In this document: piece by piece, positions 27,830 through 36,328 of the stretch
Position numbering within the stretch: position 1 is the first letter of the stretch
How the letters are laid out: every line of letters starts with the position of its first letter
DNA from: Clostridium_AD sp036569345
GTDB lineage: Bacteria > Bacillota > Clostridia > Clostridiales > Clostridiaceae
DNA length: 64,000 nt
Direction: 5' to 3'
Assembly (NCBI RefSeq): GCF_036569345.1
Contig: NZ_DATCQT010000090.1
Span: forward strand, 1-64,000
Program-made: the position numbers and the translations under genes
Notes under the pieces: generated by a model
Seen by the model: the letters and a program-made list of their open reading frames with translations, nothing else
Database searches by the model: none
What the model was told of the DNA's origin: nothing

Positions 27830-27933
27830 CCTATTTTAGCGTTTTATGACGTTTCCGTTTAAATTTTAGCATATTATAATACTTTGAAGTGAACACAAAA
27901 ATAGAACCGTCAACAAGATGACGCTAAAATAGG
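27830..27933. repeat. Inverted repeat spanning 104 nt next to a terminator
   Basis: CCTATTTTAGCGT at 27830-27842 is complementary to ACGCTAAAATAGG at 27921-27933. The interval has no gene. The right arm abuts the terminator at 27931-27956. The rest of the 27621-27980 gap is A/T-rich with no ORF I can support. The pair could close a small structured RNA or be a mobile-element scar. Confidence 0.4.
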
Positions 27934-27956
27934 CATGAGATCTTTTTCTCATGCCT
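27931..27956 (-). terminator. Terminator of the LRR surface protein gene
   Basis: AGGCATGAGA and TCTCATGCCT form a 10-bp stem about 25 nt beyond the stop codon; the T-rich side on the minus strand is TATTTTAGCG. Confidence 0.75.
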
Positions 27957-27980
27957 GTTTACTTTTCTTAAACTTCTATT

Positions 27981-29504
27981 TTATTGTAATAAAATACTAT
28001 CAGGGAATTTTTCATTAATCCAATTTTTAATCTCATTTGGCATATCACTAGCCCCTCGTTCAGTAGTATAATATTGAACTATAGCATTACCCATAGAATC
28101 AATATGTGAGAAAGCTAATCTAATATTTCCATTTTCGTCTAATTGTATGATACCTTCCATTATTGTGAATAAGCCAGGCTTTCCTCCAACTATTGTATAA
28201 GTTTTATTGATGTCATTATATTCTATATCTGTGGATATTGAATACATACAATCTTTAAATAGATCATAGTCAATTCCTAGTAATTCTTTAATCTTAGTAT
28301 CCACAACTGGTTCAGTAAATAAGTTGTAACTTTCATCTAATCTATTTTTGTAATTTGCAACAATATCGCCCACTGGATCCACATTTTCTATAACAAAATC
28401 TTTAAATATAATATTTCTATAAAAAGCATTAACTGCAGTATAATCATTAATTTGATTGCCCTTTAAATATAACTCTGTCAAGTTAATAAGTCCTCTTAAA
28501 GGTTCTATGTTAGTAATTTGATTGTACTCTAAATACAACCTATTCAAGTTAGTAAGTACACTTAAAGAGTCTAGATTACTGACTTGATTGAACCTTAAAG
28601 AGAACGTATTTAAAGTTATTAATCCTTTTAAAGGTTCAATGTTGCTTATTTTATTGTAATCTAAAAATAACTGAGTTAAGTTAGTAATCCCTCTTAACGC
28701 ATCTATGTTACTGATTTGATTGTTATCAGAAAGTAACGTAGTTAATTTAGTCATTCCTCTTAGAGAATCCATATCGCTAATTTGATTGTTATCTAAATCC
28801 AACTCAGTCAAGTTAGTTAATCCTCTTAAAGGTTCTATATTGTTGATTTGGTTGCTTTGTATATACAGCTCATTCAAGTTAACTAATCCTTTTAATGGTT
28901 CTATGTTGCTTACTCGGTTGTAACATAACCACAAATATTTCAAGTTAGTTAATCCTCTTAAAGGCTCTATGTTGCTAACTTGATCGTAAGATAAAACCAA
29001 TTTAGTTAAGCTGGTCAATTTTTCGATCCCTGAAAGATTTGTTATATTTTTCGATGGAATATTCAGTTCTGTTATTGTATCCACATCGCCTTTTAAAATA
29101 TCTCCAGTAGGTTTATTAATTTCATTTCTAACTTCCTTTTCTAAATTCTGATCTGGAAATGTAATAATTGTACTACTATCCACAACATCTTTATCTTGCG
29201 CATCATAATTAATTTCTTTATCAGCATTGGTATAAATTACAGCTGGTATAACATTTGCGTCAACAGGCTCACCACTATTATTGTCAATCCAAATTCCATC
29301 GAAACCTTTAACATAAACTTCTCCACCTGCAATTATTGCATCGGCAATTTTCTGAAGATTAACTGGGTCATTAGCATATTCTAAGTCAAAAGCCTTGTTT
29401 CCTATTACAACAGAACCACTCGTCATTGATGCAAACGCTGTGAAATATGTTGATCCTGCAATCATTAAAGTAGCTAGTGCAGTACTTATAATTTTCTTGT
29501 TCAT
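27981..29504 (-). CDS. Exported N-module protein with internalin-type leucine-rich repeats (member 3)
   Basis: A 507-residue protein: signal peptide (1-25), shared N-module (about 27-108: SGSVVIGNKAFDLEYANDP, GGEVYVKGFDGIWIDNNSG), then about ten 22-residue leucine-rich repeats (about 130-350) of the pattern NIEPLRGLTNLTELDLDNNQIS, and a C-terminal domain of about 140 residues with no clear match. Internalin-type repeats usually bind proteins or glycans. No sortase motif is present. The start lies 45 nt behind the glucosaminidase gene, so the two are one operon. Confidence 0.85.
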   Translation of the reverse strand: MNKKIISTALATLMIAGSTYFTAFASMTSGSVVIGNKAFDLEYANDPVNLQKIADAIIAGGEVYVKGFDGIWIDNNSGEPVDANVIPAVIYTNADKEINYDAQDKDVVDSSTIITFPDQNLEKEVRNEINKPTGDILKGDVDTITELNIPSKNITNLSGIEKLTSLTKLVLSYDQVSNIEPLRGLTNLKYLWLCYNRVSNIEPLKGLVNLNELYIQSNQINNIEPLRGLTNLTELDLDNNQISDMDSLRGMTKLTTLLSDNNQISNIDALRGITNLTQLFLDYNKISNIEPLKGLITLNTFSLRFNQVSNLDSLSVLTNLNRLYLEYNQITNIEPLRGLINLTELYLKGNQINDYTAVNAFYRNIIFKDFVIENVDPVGDIVANYKNRLDESYNLFTEPVVDTKIKELLGIDYDLFKDCMYSISTDIEYNDINKTYTIVGGKPGLFTIMEGIIQLDENGNIRLAFSHIDSMGNAIVQYYTTERGASDMPNEIKNWINEKFPDSILLQ

Positions 29505-29549
29505 TTATTTTTACCCCCATTTTATTGAGTTTAATTTCCCCGCGAAATA

Positions 29550-31115
29550 TTAGTTAAAAACAGGAATATCAAAAGTTAATGTAACGTCTGGAAATAAGTC
29601 GAAACAACTTTTAATGATTCTTATTTGACTATTTGCCCAATTAACATCTGTTGCATATTGATGATAAATATTTAAAGGGTTCCATCTCATTTTATAAAGC
29701 GTATTTTGGTAATTTCCTATATACCCTTTCGAAATCCATGCTGCCCCTCCATAAATTGCTAAATCTATACTTGTCCACCCATTTGTGAATGCAGTGCTTG
29801 TACCAAATGCATCCGGATCACTGTCAATTGCTCCAATACCAAATAAATTATACACAGGAATCCCATTTGTATAGTTTCCACTAGAATCTTTTGTACCACC
29901 ATTTGCTAAAAGTGAAGTGCCATATCCCGTTTCCAAAATCGCATGAGCCGCCAAATATATAGGATTAACATTATTTGCTTTTGCTGCATCAATAAACACT
30001 TGACCCTTACCCTTTAATGTACCATTAGATCCGAATACTGAATCCAATTGAGCCGCAGTTACACAATCAACATAATTCAATACTATAAACTCATAAATTT
30101 TTGCTGAATCATTTTCTAAATTTAAAGGATCTACATTTTTTACAAGTTGATCTTTAATACTATTATAAACTGCTAATGAATTTACCCAAGATCCATTAGG
30201 ATTCTTCATATCCGTAAAGTATCCTGGTTGTCCATTTTTTATTAAAGCATAACACCATTGACCATTAATAGCTGCTGCAGGTGTATTTAACATTTCTTGG
30301 CTAATAAAATCACTTAATAAAACATCATATTTTGTTAAAGTAAATGTATTATCTCCCTTAGATACTAATGCATCCAATACATTAATATTAGCTATTCTAA
30401 CATTAAACTCTTCTTTTTTAGTAGTATCTTTAACAACTCCTACAATTTCAGTTGCTGTTGTTACATCAACATTCATTCTAGAAGTTTCTGCTACTTTAAC
30501 TGCTGTTTCTGCCGCATCAATATTTGCTAAATCAGGATTTACTCCAACTACAACATTAACAGTTATATCTGGTTTTGTTCCGGTTACACCCTCTGGGAGT
30601 GCATAATCACCATTGAATATATACGATGATGTCTTTGTTTCATCATAATTAGAGCTTGTCCAAGTAACGTCAACCTCTTTAGTTGTATTATTACTTAATT
30701 TAAGTGTTACTTTTGCTGGCAAATTGGCATTAGCAACTGTTGTTCCGTAAACTACATTGATAGTATTAAAAGGATTAACTGATATTATATTCACTTGATC
30801 TTTATCTGCAGCATCAAAATTAATTTGTTTATCCACACTCTTATACACTACAGCTGGTATAACACTAGCTTCTACGACTTCACCTGTATTATTGTTAATC
30901 CAAATTCCATCAAACCCTTTGACATAAACTTCTCCAGCTGATAGTAATGCATTAGAAATTTGATAAAGATTAGCTGGGTCATTTGCATAAGCTAAATCAA
31001 AAGCTTTACCACCTATAGCAACAGTACCACTAGGCATTGCAGCAAACGCAGTGAAAGATGTAAATCCTGCTATCATAATGGCAGCAAGAACAGAACTTGT
31101 AATTTTCTTGTACAT
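29550..31115 (-). CDS. Exported N-module protein with Ig-like and glucosaminidase domains (member 4)
   Basis: A 521-residue wall hydrolase: signal peptide (1-26), shared N-module (about 28-108), a Big4-type domain (about 117-195: INVVYGTTVANANLP, VDVTWTSSNYD), a linker, and a C-terminal beta-N-acetylglucosaminidase domain of the LytD/GH73-like type with AAHAILETGYGTSLL around residue 390, where the glutamate is the expected catalytic acid, and IYGGAAWISKGYIGNYQNTLY. It should cut glycan strands of peptidoglycan. It leads the two-gene operon with the LRR protein and has the shared upstream element. Confidence 0.87.
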   Translation of the reverse strand: MYKKITSSVLAAIMIAGFTSFTAFAAMPSGTVAIGGKAFDLAYANDPANLYQISNALLSAGEVYVKGFDGIWINNNTGEVVEASVIPAVVYKSVDKQINFDAADKDQVNIISVNPFNTINVVYGTTVANANLPAKVTLKLSNNTTKEVDVTWTSSNYDETKTSSYIFNGDYALPEGVTGTKPDITVNVVVGVNPDLANIDAAETAVKVAETSRMNVDVTTATEIVGVVKDTTKKEEFNVRIANINVLDALVSKGDNTFTLTKYDVLLSDFISQEMLNTPAAAINGQWCYALIKNGQPGYFTDMKNPNGSWVNSLAVYNSIKDQLVKNVDPLNLENDSAKIYEFIVLNYVDCVTAAQLDSVFGSNGTLKGKGQVFIDAAKANNVNPIYLAAHAILETGYGTSLLANGGTKDSSGNYTNGIPVYNLFGIGAIDSDPDAFGTSTAFTNGWTSIDLAIYGGAAWISKGYIGNYQNTLYKMRWNPLNIYHQYATDVNWANSQIRIIKSCFDLFPDVTLTFDIPVFN

Positions 31116-31181
31116 ACACTTATTCCTCCCTATGGCAGTTATATTTTACATGTTTTCTATAATTATAGTTTTTCAAGTTTT

Positions 31182-31222
31182 ACACCAATATAACGCTTAC
31201 TAGGACAATATAGTTGCATTTT
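31182..31222 (-). promoter_or_regulatory. Shared upstream element, copy 3
   Basis: On the minus strand: AAAATGCAACTATATTGTCC, then GTAAGCGTTATATTG, about 67 nt before the glucosaminidase gene. Confidence 0.6.
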
Positions 31223-31344
31223 TTATACTATTAATATGTACTATTTATTTAGCGATACTTCTGTTCCATCAACTAAATTATAGAAATTCACTTTGTAATT
31301 GATAGAGCATGGATTTCTACTAATATCCTCAATTCCAGTAATAG

Positions 31345-31385
31345 AAAATTGAGAAGAACAGCTACACGCTATCCTTCTCAATTTT
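31345..31385 (-). terminator. Terminator of the Big2 surface protein gene
   Basis: AAAATTGAGAAG and CTTCTCAATTTT form a 12-bp stem with a 17-nt loop, followed by T-rich sequence on both strands. It lies between the Big2 gene's stop and the glucosaminidase promoter region (31116-31457), which holds no ORF. Confidence 0.75.
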
Positions 31386-31457
31386 TTAATGAATATCACC
31401 AAATTTAGGCCTTTAAAAGTACTAAATACAATAGTATCAAACTTATCTATACTATAT

Positions 31458-32300
31458 TTATAAAACTATTGGAGCAACTAAAATCACATCAATTATTTTA
31501 ACTACTGTTCCAGCTGTATTTAATAATTTAATTGTAACTGTATCTCCAACAACTTTTCCTGGGTATATTATTGTATCTGTTCCCAAATTAGCAATATTTG
31601 ATAAAACTCTTATTCCATCAAATATTTGGTATTGTGTAACGCCCTCTTGAGTTGACGTAACGCTTACTTTTGCTCCAATAGTAGCTGCTTGTACCGTTGC
31701 AATGACTAGTGTTTGTATTGGATTTTTAACTATAACAGTACAAGTTGAAGTCTTACTTCCATCCACTGTTGTTACCGTTATAGTTGCTGTCCCAGCACCT
31801 ACTGCTATTACCTTTCCGGTATTATCTACTGTTACTACCTTATTATCTGAAGATGCCCATGTTACCTTTTTATTTGCTGCATCTGTTGGGTTTATTATAG
31901 CTATTAAATTATCTGTTTTACCTACTATAAGAGAATCTGTGGTTTTATCTAAACTCACTGATTTAACTGGTGTGGCAATTTTCTCTTGATCTTCAGCACC
32001 ATAATTAATATCCTCATCATCACTCTTATAAACTACAGCTGGTATAACCTTTTCTTCTACAGCTTTATCTGTATTATTGTCAACCCAAATTCCATCAAAA
32101 CCTTTAATATAAACTTCCCCACCAGCCATAATTGCACTAGTTATTTTTTCGATATTAACTGGATCATTAGCATACTGTAAATCAAAAGCTACGTTACCTA
32201 TAACAAGACTACCCCTCGGCATTGCAGCAAAAGCTGTGAAAGATGTCACTCCTGCTATCATTAATGCAGCAATAGCTGAGCTTATAATTTTCTTATTCAT
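31458..32300 (-). CDS. Exported N-module protein with Big2 and C-module domains (member 5)
   Basis: A 280-residue protein: signal peptide (1-26), shared N-module (about 28-108: RGSLVIGNVAFDLQYANDP, GGEVYIKGFDGIWVDNNT), a Big2 Ig-like domain (about 113-192: TPVKSVSLDKTTDSLIVG, NKKVTWASSDNKVVTVDN, GTATITVTTVDGSK), and a C-terminal domain (about 198-275: VIATVQAATIGAKVSV, TQYQIFDGIRVLS, VTIKLLNTAGTVVK) related to the membrane-anchored proteins at 21764 and 22200. It therefore carries both shared modules and links the two groups. Confidence 0.82.
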   Translation of the reverse strand: MNKKIISSAIAALMIAGVTSFTAFAAMPRGSLVIGNVAFDLQYANDPVNIEKITSAIMAGGEVYIKGFDGIWVDNNTDKAVEEKVIPAVVYKSDDEDINYGAEDQEKIATPVKSVSLDKTTDSLIVGKTDNLIAIINPTDAANKKVTWASSDNKVVTVDNTGKVIAVGAGTATITVTTVDGSKTSTCTVIVKNPIQTLVIATVQAATIGAKVSVTSTQEGVTQYQIFDGIRVLSNIANLGTDTIIYPGKVVGDTVTIKLLNTAGTVVKIIDVILVAPIVL

Positions 32301-32451
32301 ATATTTATACCCCCTTTTATTTTTAAATCTTAATTTTAATATAAAGCCTATACATTTTTAATATAATTTTTAAATTTTACTATCTAATCCTTATATTTAT
32401 ATATATCGTCTACATTTTTAAATAGTTTATAGTCAACATCATTTATTTTAA

Positions 32452-32491
32452 CGACAAAGAAACTACTGAAATATATATTTCAGTAGTTCCA
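32452..32491 (-). repeat. Dispersed hairpin repeat, copy 1, serving as terminator
   Basis: The sequence ACGACAAAGAAACTACTGAA and the stem AACTACTGAAAT / ATTTCAGTAGTT recall copies at 42135, 60318 and 61867. Here it sits just past the ice-binding protein gene and can act as its terminator. Confidence 0.55.
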
Positions 32492-32533
32492 TAGTAATGT
32501 GTAACTTACATATGTTTGTTGCAATTTTTAATC

Positions 32534-33529
32534 TTACTTTGGAGCTACAACTGTGCTCTGATCCAAAGTCACAGCAGTCTGTGCAAGTAGTCTACCATTT
32601 ATTGATGCATTAGTCCCTAGATCGATATTTGTCTTGCTCATTATATTTCCCTCAAAGTGCGAATTAGTTCCAATCGAAACTGTTCCCGCTGCCTGCCAGA
32701 ATATGTTCTTGGCTTGTGCTCCACCCGTTAGGATAATTTTAGCTCCGCTAGCTTGGGTAATTCCTTTAGCTATTTGGAAAATAAAAATATCGTTTGGTCC
32801 ACCACTTAGAGTTACATCAGAATTTATTAAAACATCTGTACCCCACTTGTAAACACCAGCCCTAAGTGTTTTGCCACTAATATCTCCAGTATACAGTTCT
32901 GTATAACCCGCAGCTCTTCCAGCAGCATCTGTGTATGCTGTTTCCATGTTGCTTACAGCTGTAGTTAGGTCACTTGGAGTTGTAGAACCATAATCCGAAG
33001 CATATACCATCCCTGTAATTTGGCTGGAAACTGAAAATTCATTAGTGGCATCAGCTGTCAAAGAAAATCCAGTAATGGCAGTCGAACCAATTGGGCTAAC
33101 TCCTATATTCCCAGTAATAATACTATTTGGTACGGAAGATATTCCCGATTTCGATAAAATAGCATAATTACCAGCAGTCCCAAGATTTACTGGAGCTACG
33201 TTAACGTAATCTTTATCTGCAACATCAAAGTTAGTTATTACTCCAGTAGCATTTTTATAAACTACAGCTGGTATAATACTTTCGTCTACAACTTCATTCG
33301 TATTATTGTTAATCCAAACTCCATCAAATCCTTTAACATAAACTTCAACATCTGAAGCTATCGCACTACTGATTTCATCAACATTTTTAGGGTCATTAGC
33401 ATACCCTAGGTCAAAAGCTTGGCCACCTATTACTACTGTACCATTATGCATTGCAGCCACCGCCGTCAAAGATGTTGACCCTACTATCATTAAAGCAGCA
33501 AGAACTGTACTTGTAATTTTCTTATTCAT
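32534..33529 (-). CDS. Exported N-module protein with DUF3494 ice-binding-like domain (member 6)
   Basis: A 331-residue protein: signal peptide (1-26), shared N-module (about 28-110), then a DUF3494 domain (about 113-329) with LGTAGNYAILSKSGIS, ITGNIGVSP, TGDISGKTLRAGVYKW, DVTLSGGPNDIFIFQI and GTNSHFEGNIMSKTNI. DUF3494 is the fold of microbial ice-binding and antifreeze proteins, a right-handed beta-helix with a flat binding face. Many family members only bind other surfaces, so ice binding is likely but unproven. The DUF3494 domain's fusion to the local module suggests the module is a general display unit. Confidence 0.87.
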   Translation of the reverse strand: MNKKITSTVLAALMIVGSTSLTAVAAMHNGTVVIGGQAFDLGYANDPKNVDEISSAIASDVEVYVKGFDGVWINNNTNEVVDESIIPAVVYKNATGVITNFDVADKDYVNVAPVNLGTAGNYAILSKSGISSVPNSIITGNIGVSPIGSTAITGFSLTADATNEFSVSSQITGMVYASDYGSTTPSDLTTAVSNMETAYTDAAGRAAGYTELYTGDISGKTLRAGVYKWGTDVLINSDVTLSGGPNDIFIFQIAKGITQASGAKIILTGGAQAKNIFWQAAGTVSIGTNSHFEGNIMSKTNIDLGTNASINGRLLAQTAVTLDQSTVVAPK

Positions 33530-33592
33530 ACATTTATTTCTCCTTTTGTGGATTAATTTTACCTATTTACTATTAATAGTTTTTTACGTTTT

Positions 33593-33635
33593 ATACTTAT
33601 ATAACGATTACCACAACAATAAAGTTGCATTTTTG
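33593..33635 (-). promoter_or_regulatory. Shared upstream element, copy 4
   Basis: On the minus strand: AAAAATGCAACTTTATTGTT, then GGTAATCGTTATATAAG, about 64 nt before the ice-binding protein gene. A partial, weaker copy lies at 33740-33775 in the same direction. Confidence 0.6.
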
Positions 33636-33893
33636 TATATTTTTTATAATTAGTATAAATTAAACCATTATGAATCAAATATTAATTAAGCTTAAAATTT
33701 TCTAAAAGCTATTATTAAACTTAATGCTTTTCATTTTTTACACTTATATAAAACACGTTATGACAATATATTTTTTCTTTTTAAACGTTTTTATGATTAA
33801 TCTATAAATAAAATACCTATGTTCCTCTTTACATTAAAAAACTATGATGATGAAACTGCAGTATTAGTCTATATTTGTTCCACGAAAATTAAA

Positions 33894-33989
33894 GGATTAT
33901 GACATGTAACGTTGAAGTAAATAATTCGGGGATTTTTATAAAAAGTATCTAGCTCTCTTCAGTTATTTACTTCCACGTCTTCATAATTT
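33894..33989. repeat. Long imperfect hairpin before the CHAP gene
   Basis: The left arm ATTATGA...ACGTTGAAGTAAATAA pairs with the right arm TTATTTACTTCCACGT...TCATAAT across a 40-nt centre. The stem is about 30 bp with few mismatches. It sits 120 nt before the CHAP-FN3 gene in a 579-nt spacer with no ORF. A structured leader, a MITE-like element or a recombination scar are all possible. Confidence 0.5.
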
Positions 33990-34108
33990 AACCTTTCATT
34001 AACATATAATAATTATAGTTATACAGAATAAATGCATATAAAATTATGTGTTTGTTCTATCGAGGGTACAATTTCAATGTTACTAAAAAATTTGGGGGAA
34101 TATAAAAA

Positions 34109-36193
34109 GTGAAAAAACTAACGACACTATTAATAACAACAGCATTAACATCAGCAGTAATTTTAGGTACAAATACTTTGATAACTCAAAGTAAGTCCAA
34201 AGCGCCAATCAAAAGCAATGTTTCTATTGCAAGACAAAAAACATTGTTATCCGAAAACACACCAGTTCCTGAGAAAGAGCTACTAGCTAAAGATAATGTT
34301 GATGTTTTGGCTATAAAAAAAACTACGACTCTTGCTTTAGATAATGCAAAACAAGCAGAAGCTATCAAATCGGCACAAATTGCTGCAACTGCTGGAAAAC
34401 AAGAAGAAATTGATAGAATAGCGGCTGAGAGACCAGCTACGTCTAAGCAGCCTGCAATAGCAAAAAATAATGTAACCCCACAGCAGAAAACTGCGAGTGT
34501 ACAAAGAGCTAATCTAGCTACAGCAAACACAAGTAGTCTAACTCAAGATGAAGAAGATGAAGCTGCTGCAGCAGCAGCTGAAGCGGCAGCAGCCGAAGCA
34601 GATAGGCTAGCTCAGATAGCAGCAGCTAACCATGCTATACTAATGCGTAACCAAACAGTAACTACAACAAGATTATCATCTTACTTAACACCTGCAGCTA
34701 ATGTTATTAGTGTACTAAACAGAGCTGTAGCACTCCATAGTGGAGATCCAGCAAATAATTGTGTTTATTTTTCAAGTGAAGCATTGAGAAGAATAGGTGT
34801 ATCAGTTCCACTAGCAACATGCAATACAGGACAATATTTATCTTATTTTCGTGCACATGCATGGATAACCTCGTCCGCAATTAAAGAACTTATACCAGGA
34901 AATATTTGTTTTACTACTAACGGCTGGAATGGCTATCCTACTCATACCTTTGTATTTATGGGATGGGTTACTGACGGAGACTATACTTGGGCATATGTAG
35001 CAGACAACCAAGGTACCTCTGTTCATGTACGTAACATGGGTGCAACCACTGAAACAGATGCTTTTGCTTACTATGTGCATACACCTACCACTCCTCAAGC
35101 ATTTGCTGCATTATCATCGGGATATAACAGTATTTATGTTGGTTGGAACACCGTAGCTGGAGTGAGTGGATATGAAGTTTCCAGAGCAACATCAAGTAAT
35201 GGAAGTTACACTTTAATAGCAACAACTTCAGCAACAAGGTTTAACAATACAGGACTTACAACCAATAATGCTTATTATTACAAAGTTAGGTCATATAAAG
35301 TAGTTGGTTCGGTTAAACAGTACAGTCCCATTTCAAATACAGTAAGTTCAAAACCAATACCATCTGCGCCATCAACAATAAGAATAGCTTCATCTTCATA
35401 TAACAGTATCAATACTATTTGGCTCGCTATAGCTGGAGCTAATGGATATGAAGTTTATAGTGCAACATCAAGTGACGGATTATACACTTTAATGTCTAAT
35501 ACTACAGCCCTAAGTTATAAGGATACTGGACTTACAACAAATAGTACTTATTACTATAAATTTAGATCATATAGGATGGTTGGCAGTGTAAAAATCTTCA
35601 GTGTTTTCTCAAATCCTATAAGTTCAACACCAATACCATCACCTCCAAAATCAGTTAACGCAACATCATCTTCACCTAGCAGTATAACTACTAGTTGGAA
35701 TACTGTAACTGGAGCAGCTGGATATGAAGTTTACGGTGCGCTATCAAGTAACGACACATACAATCTTTTACTTGATACTACCGGAAATAGTTATAACAAT
35801 ACTGGTCTTACAACATATAACAATTATTTCTATGTAGTTAGAGCATATACTATGGTTGATGATATAAAAGTGTACAGCAATTGGTCAATCGTAGTTAGTG
35901 CACATCCAGTACCAGCAGGCCCAGTAAATCTTGTAGCTACTAGAAAAAGCTCTAGTATTATTAGACTTACTTGGAGCCCCATAACAGGAGCGAGTGGTTA
36001 TGAAGTATATAAAGCTACCTCAAGTACTGGAACATATAGCTTATTATCAAGCATGTCATCTCCATATCAATATTATACAAATTATAATTTAACAACAGGA
36101 AAAACTTATTACTATAAAGTAAGATCGTTCCTAACTGTTGGGAATACAAGAATATATGGTAATTGGAGTACAGTAGTACATGCTACAACATAG
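34109..36193 (+). CDS. Secreted CHAP-domain wall hydrolase with four fibronectin type III repeats
   Basis: A 694-residue exported protein: signal peptide (about 1-28), an alanine/lysine-rich helical stalk (about 30-185, ending in runs of A and E), a CHAP-type amidase/endopeptidase domain (about 195-330) with the nucleophile in NNCVYFSSEALRR and the histidine in PTHTFVFMGW, then four FN3-like repeats (about 330-694) such as GVSGYEVSRATSSNGSYTLI and TYYYKVRSF. It should cut peptidoglycan cross-links, the repeats giving reach or glycan binding. It starts with GTG after GGGGGAAT and ends at a terminator. Confidence 0.88.
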   Translation: MKKLTTLLITTALTSAVILGTNTLITQSKSKAPIKSNVSIARQKTLLSENTPVPEKELLAKDNVDVLAIKKTTTLALDNAKQAEAIKSAQIAATAGKQEEIDRIAAERPATSKQPAIAKNNVTPQQKTASVQRANLATANTSSLTQDEEDEAAAAAAEAAAAEADRLAQIAAANHAILMRNQTVTTTRLSSYLTPAANVISVLNRAVALHSGDPANNCVYFSSEALRRIGVSVPLATCNTGQYLSYFRAHAWITSSAIKELIPGNICFTTNGWNGYPTHTFVFMGWVTDGDYTWAYVADNQGTSVHVRNMGATTETDAFAYYVHTPTTPQAFAALSSGYNSIYVGWNTVAGVSGYEVSRATSSNGSYTLIATTSATRFNNTGLTTNNAYYYKVRSYKVVGSVKQYSPISNTVSSKPIPSAPSTIRIASSSYNSINTIWLAIAGANGYEVYSATSSDGLYTLMSNTTALSYKDTGLTTNSTYYYKFRSYRMVGSVKIFSVFSNPISSTPIPSPPKSVNATSSSPSSITTSWNTVTGAAGYEVYGALSSNDTYNLLLDTTGNSYNNTGLTTYNNYFYVVRAYTMVDDIKVYSNWSIVVSAHPVPAGPVNLVATRKSSSIIRLTWSPITGASGYEVYKATSSTGTYSLLSSMSSPYQYYTNYNLTTGKTYYYKVRSFLTVGNTRIYGNWSTVVHATT

Positions 36194-36216
36194 AGTATAA
36201 AACTAAAATCTCAATT

Positions 36217-36266
36217 AAAAAGACATCTTATCATAGGATTTAACCTAAGGTAAGGTGTCTTCTTTA
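36217..36266 (+). terminator. Terminator of the CHAP-FN3 gene
   Basis: AAAAAGACATCTTA and TAAGGTGTCTTCTTT make a 13-bp stem with one mismatch, about 25 nt beyond the stop codon. Confidence 0.85.
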
Positions 36267-36323
36267 ATTCGGGTGGTGCCTGGCACCCTGCGGGTAATGC
36301 CTGTCACTTCGCGACAAAATTCG
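36267..36323. repeat. REP-like palindrome, downstream side of the RAYT gene
   Basis: AATTCGGGTGGTGCCTGGCACC holds the perfect palindrome GGTGCC-T-GGCACC and is followed by TGCGGGTAATGCCTGTCACT and GACAAAATTCG. The same units recur on the other side of the transposase at 37036. REP-like repeats beside a RAYT are expected substrates of that enzyme. Confidence 0.65.
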
Positions 36324-36328
36324 TTTTA

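Noticed and set aside
28400..29000. Regular ~66-bp repeats that could be mistaken for a CRISPR array or satellite
   Set aside because: They are the coding repeats of the leucine-rich-repeat protein in frame (22 codons each), with no unique spacers.
23761..33635. LytTR-type direct-repeat binding sites in the shared upstream element
   Set aside because: The element does not fit the two-repeat LytTR pattern; only one half resembles it. Kept as an element of unknown binder.
34186..34530. 114-codon minus-strand ORF inside the CHAP-FN3 gene
   Set aside because: It is the shadow of the alanine/lysine-rich stalk, with cysteine/alanine composition typical of antisense readings.
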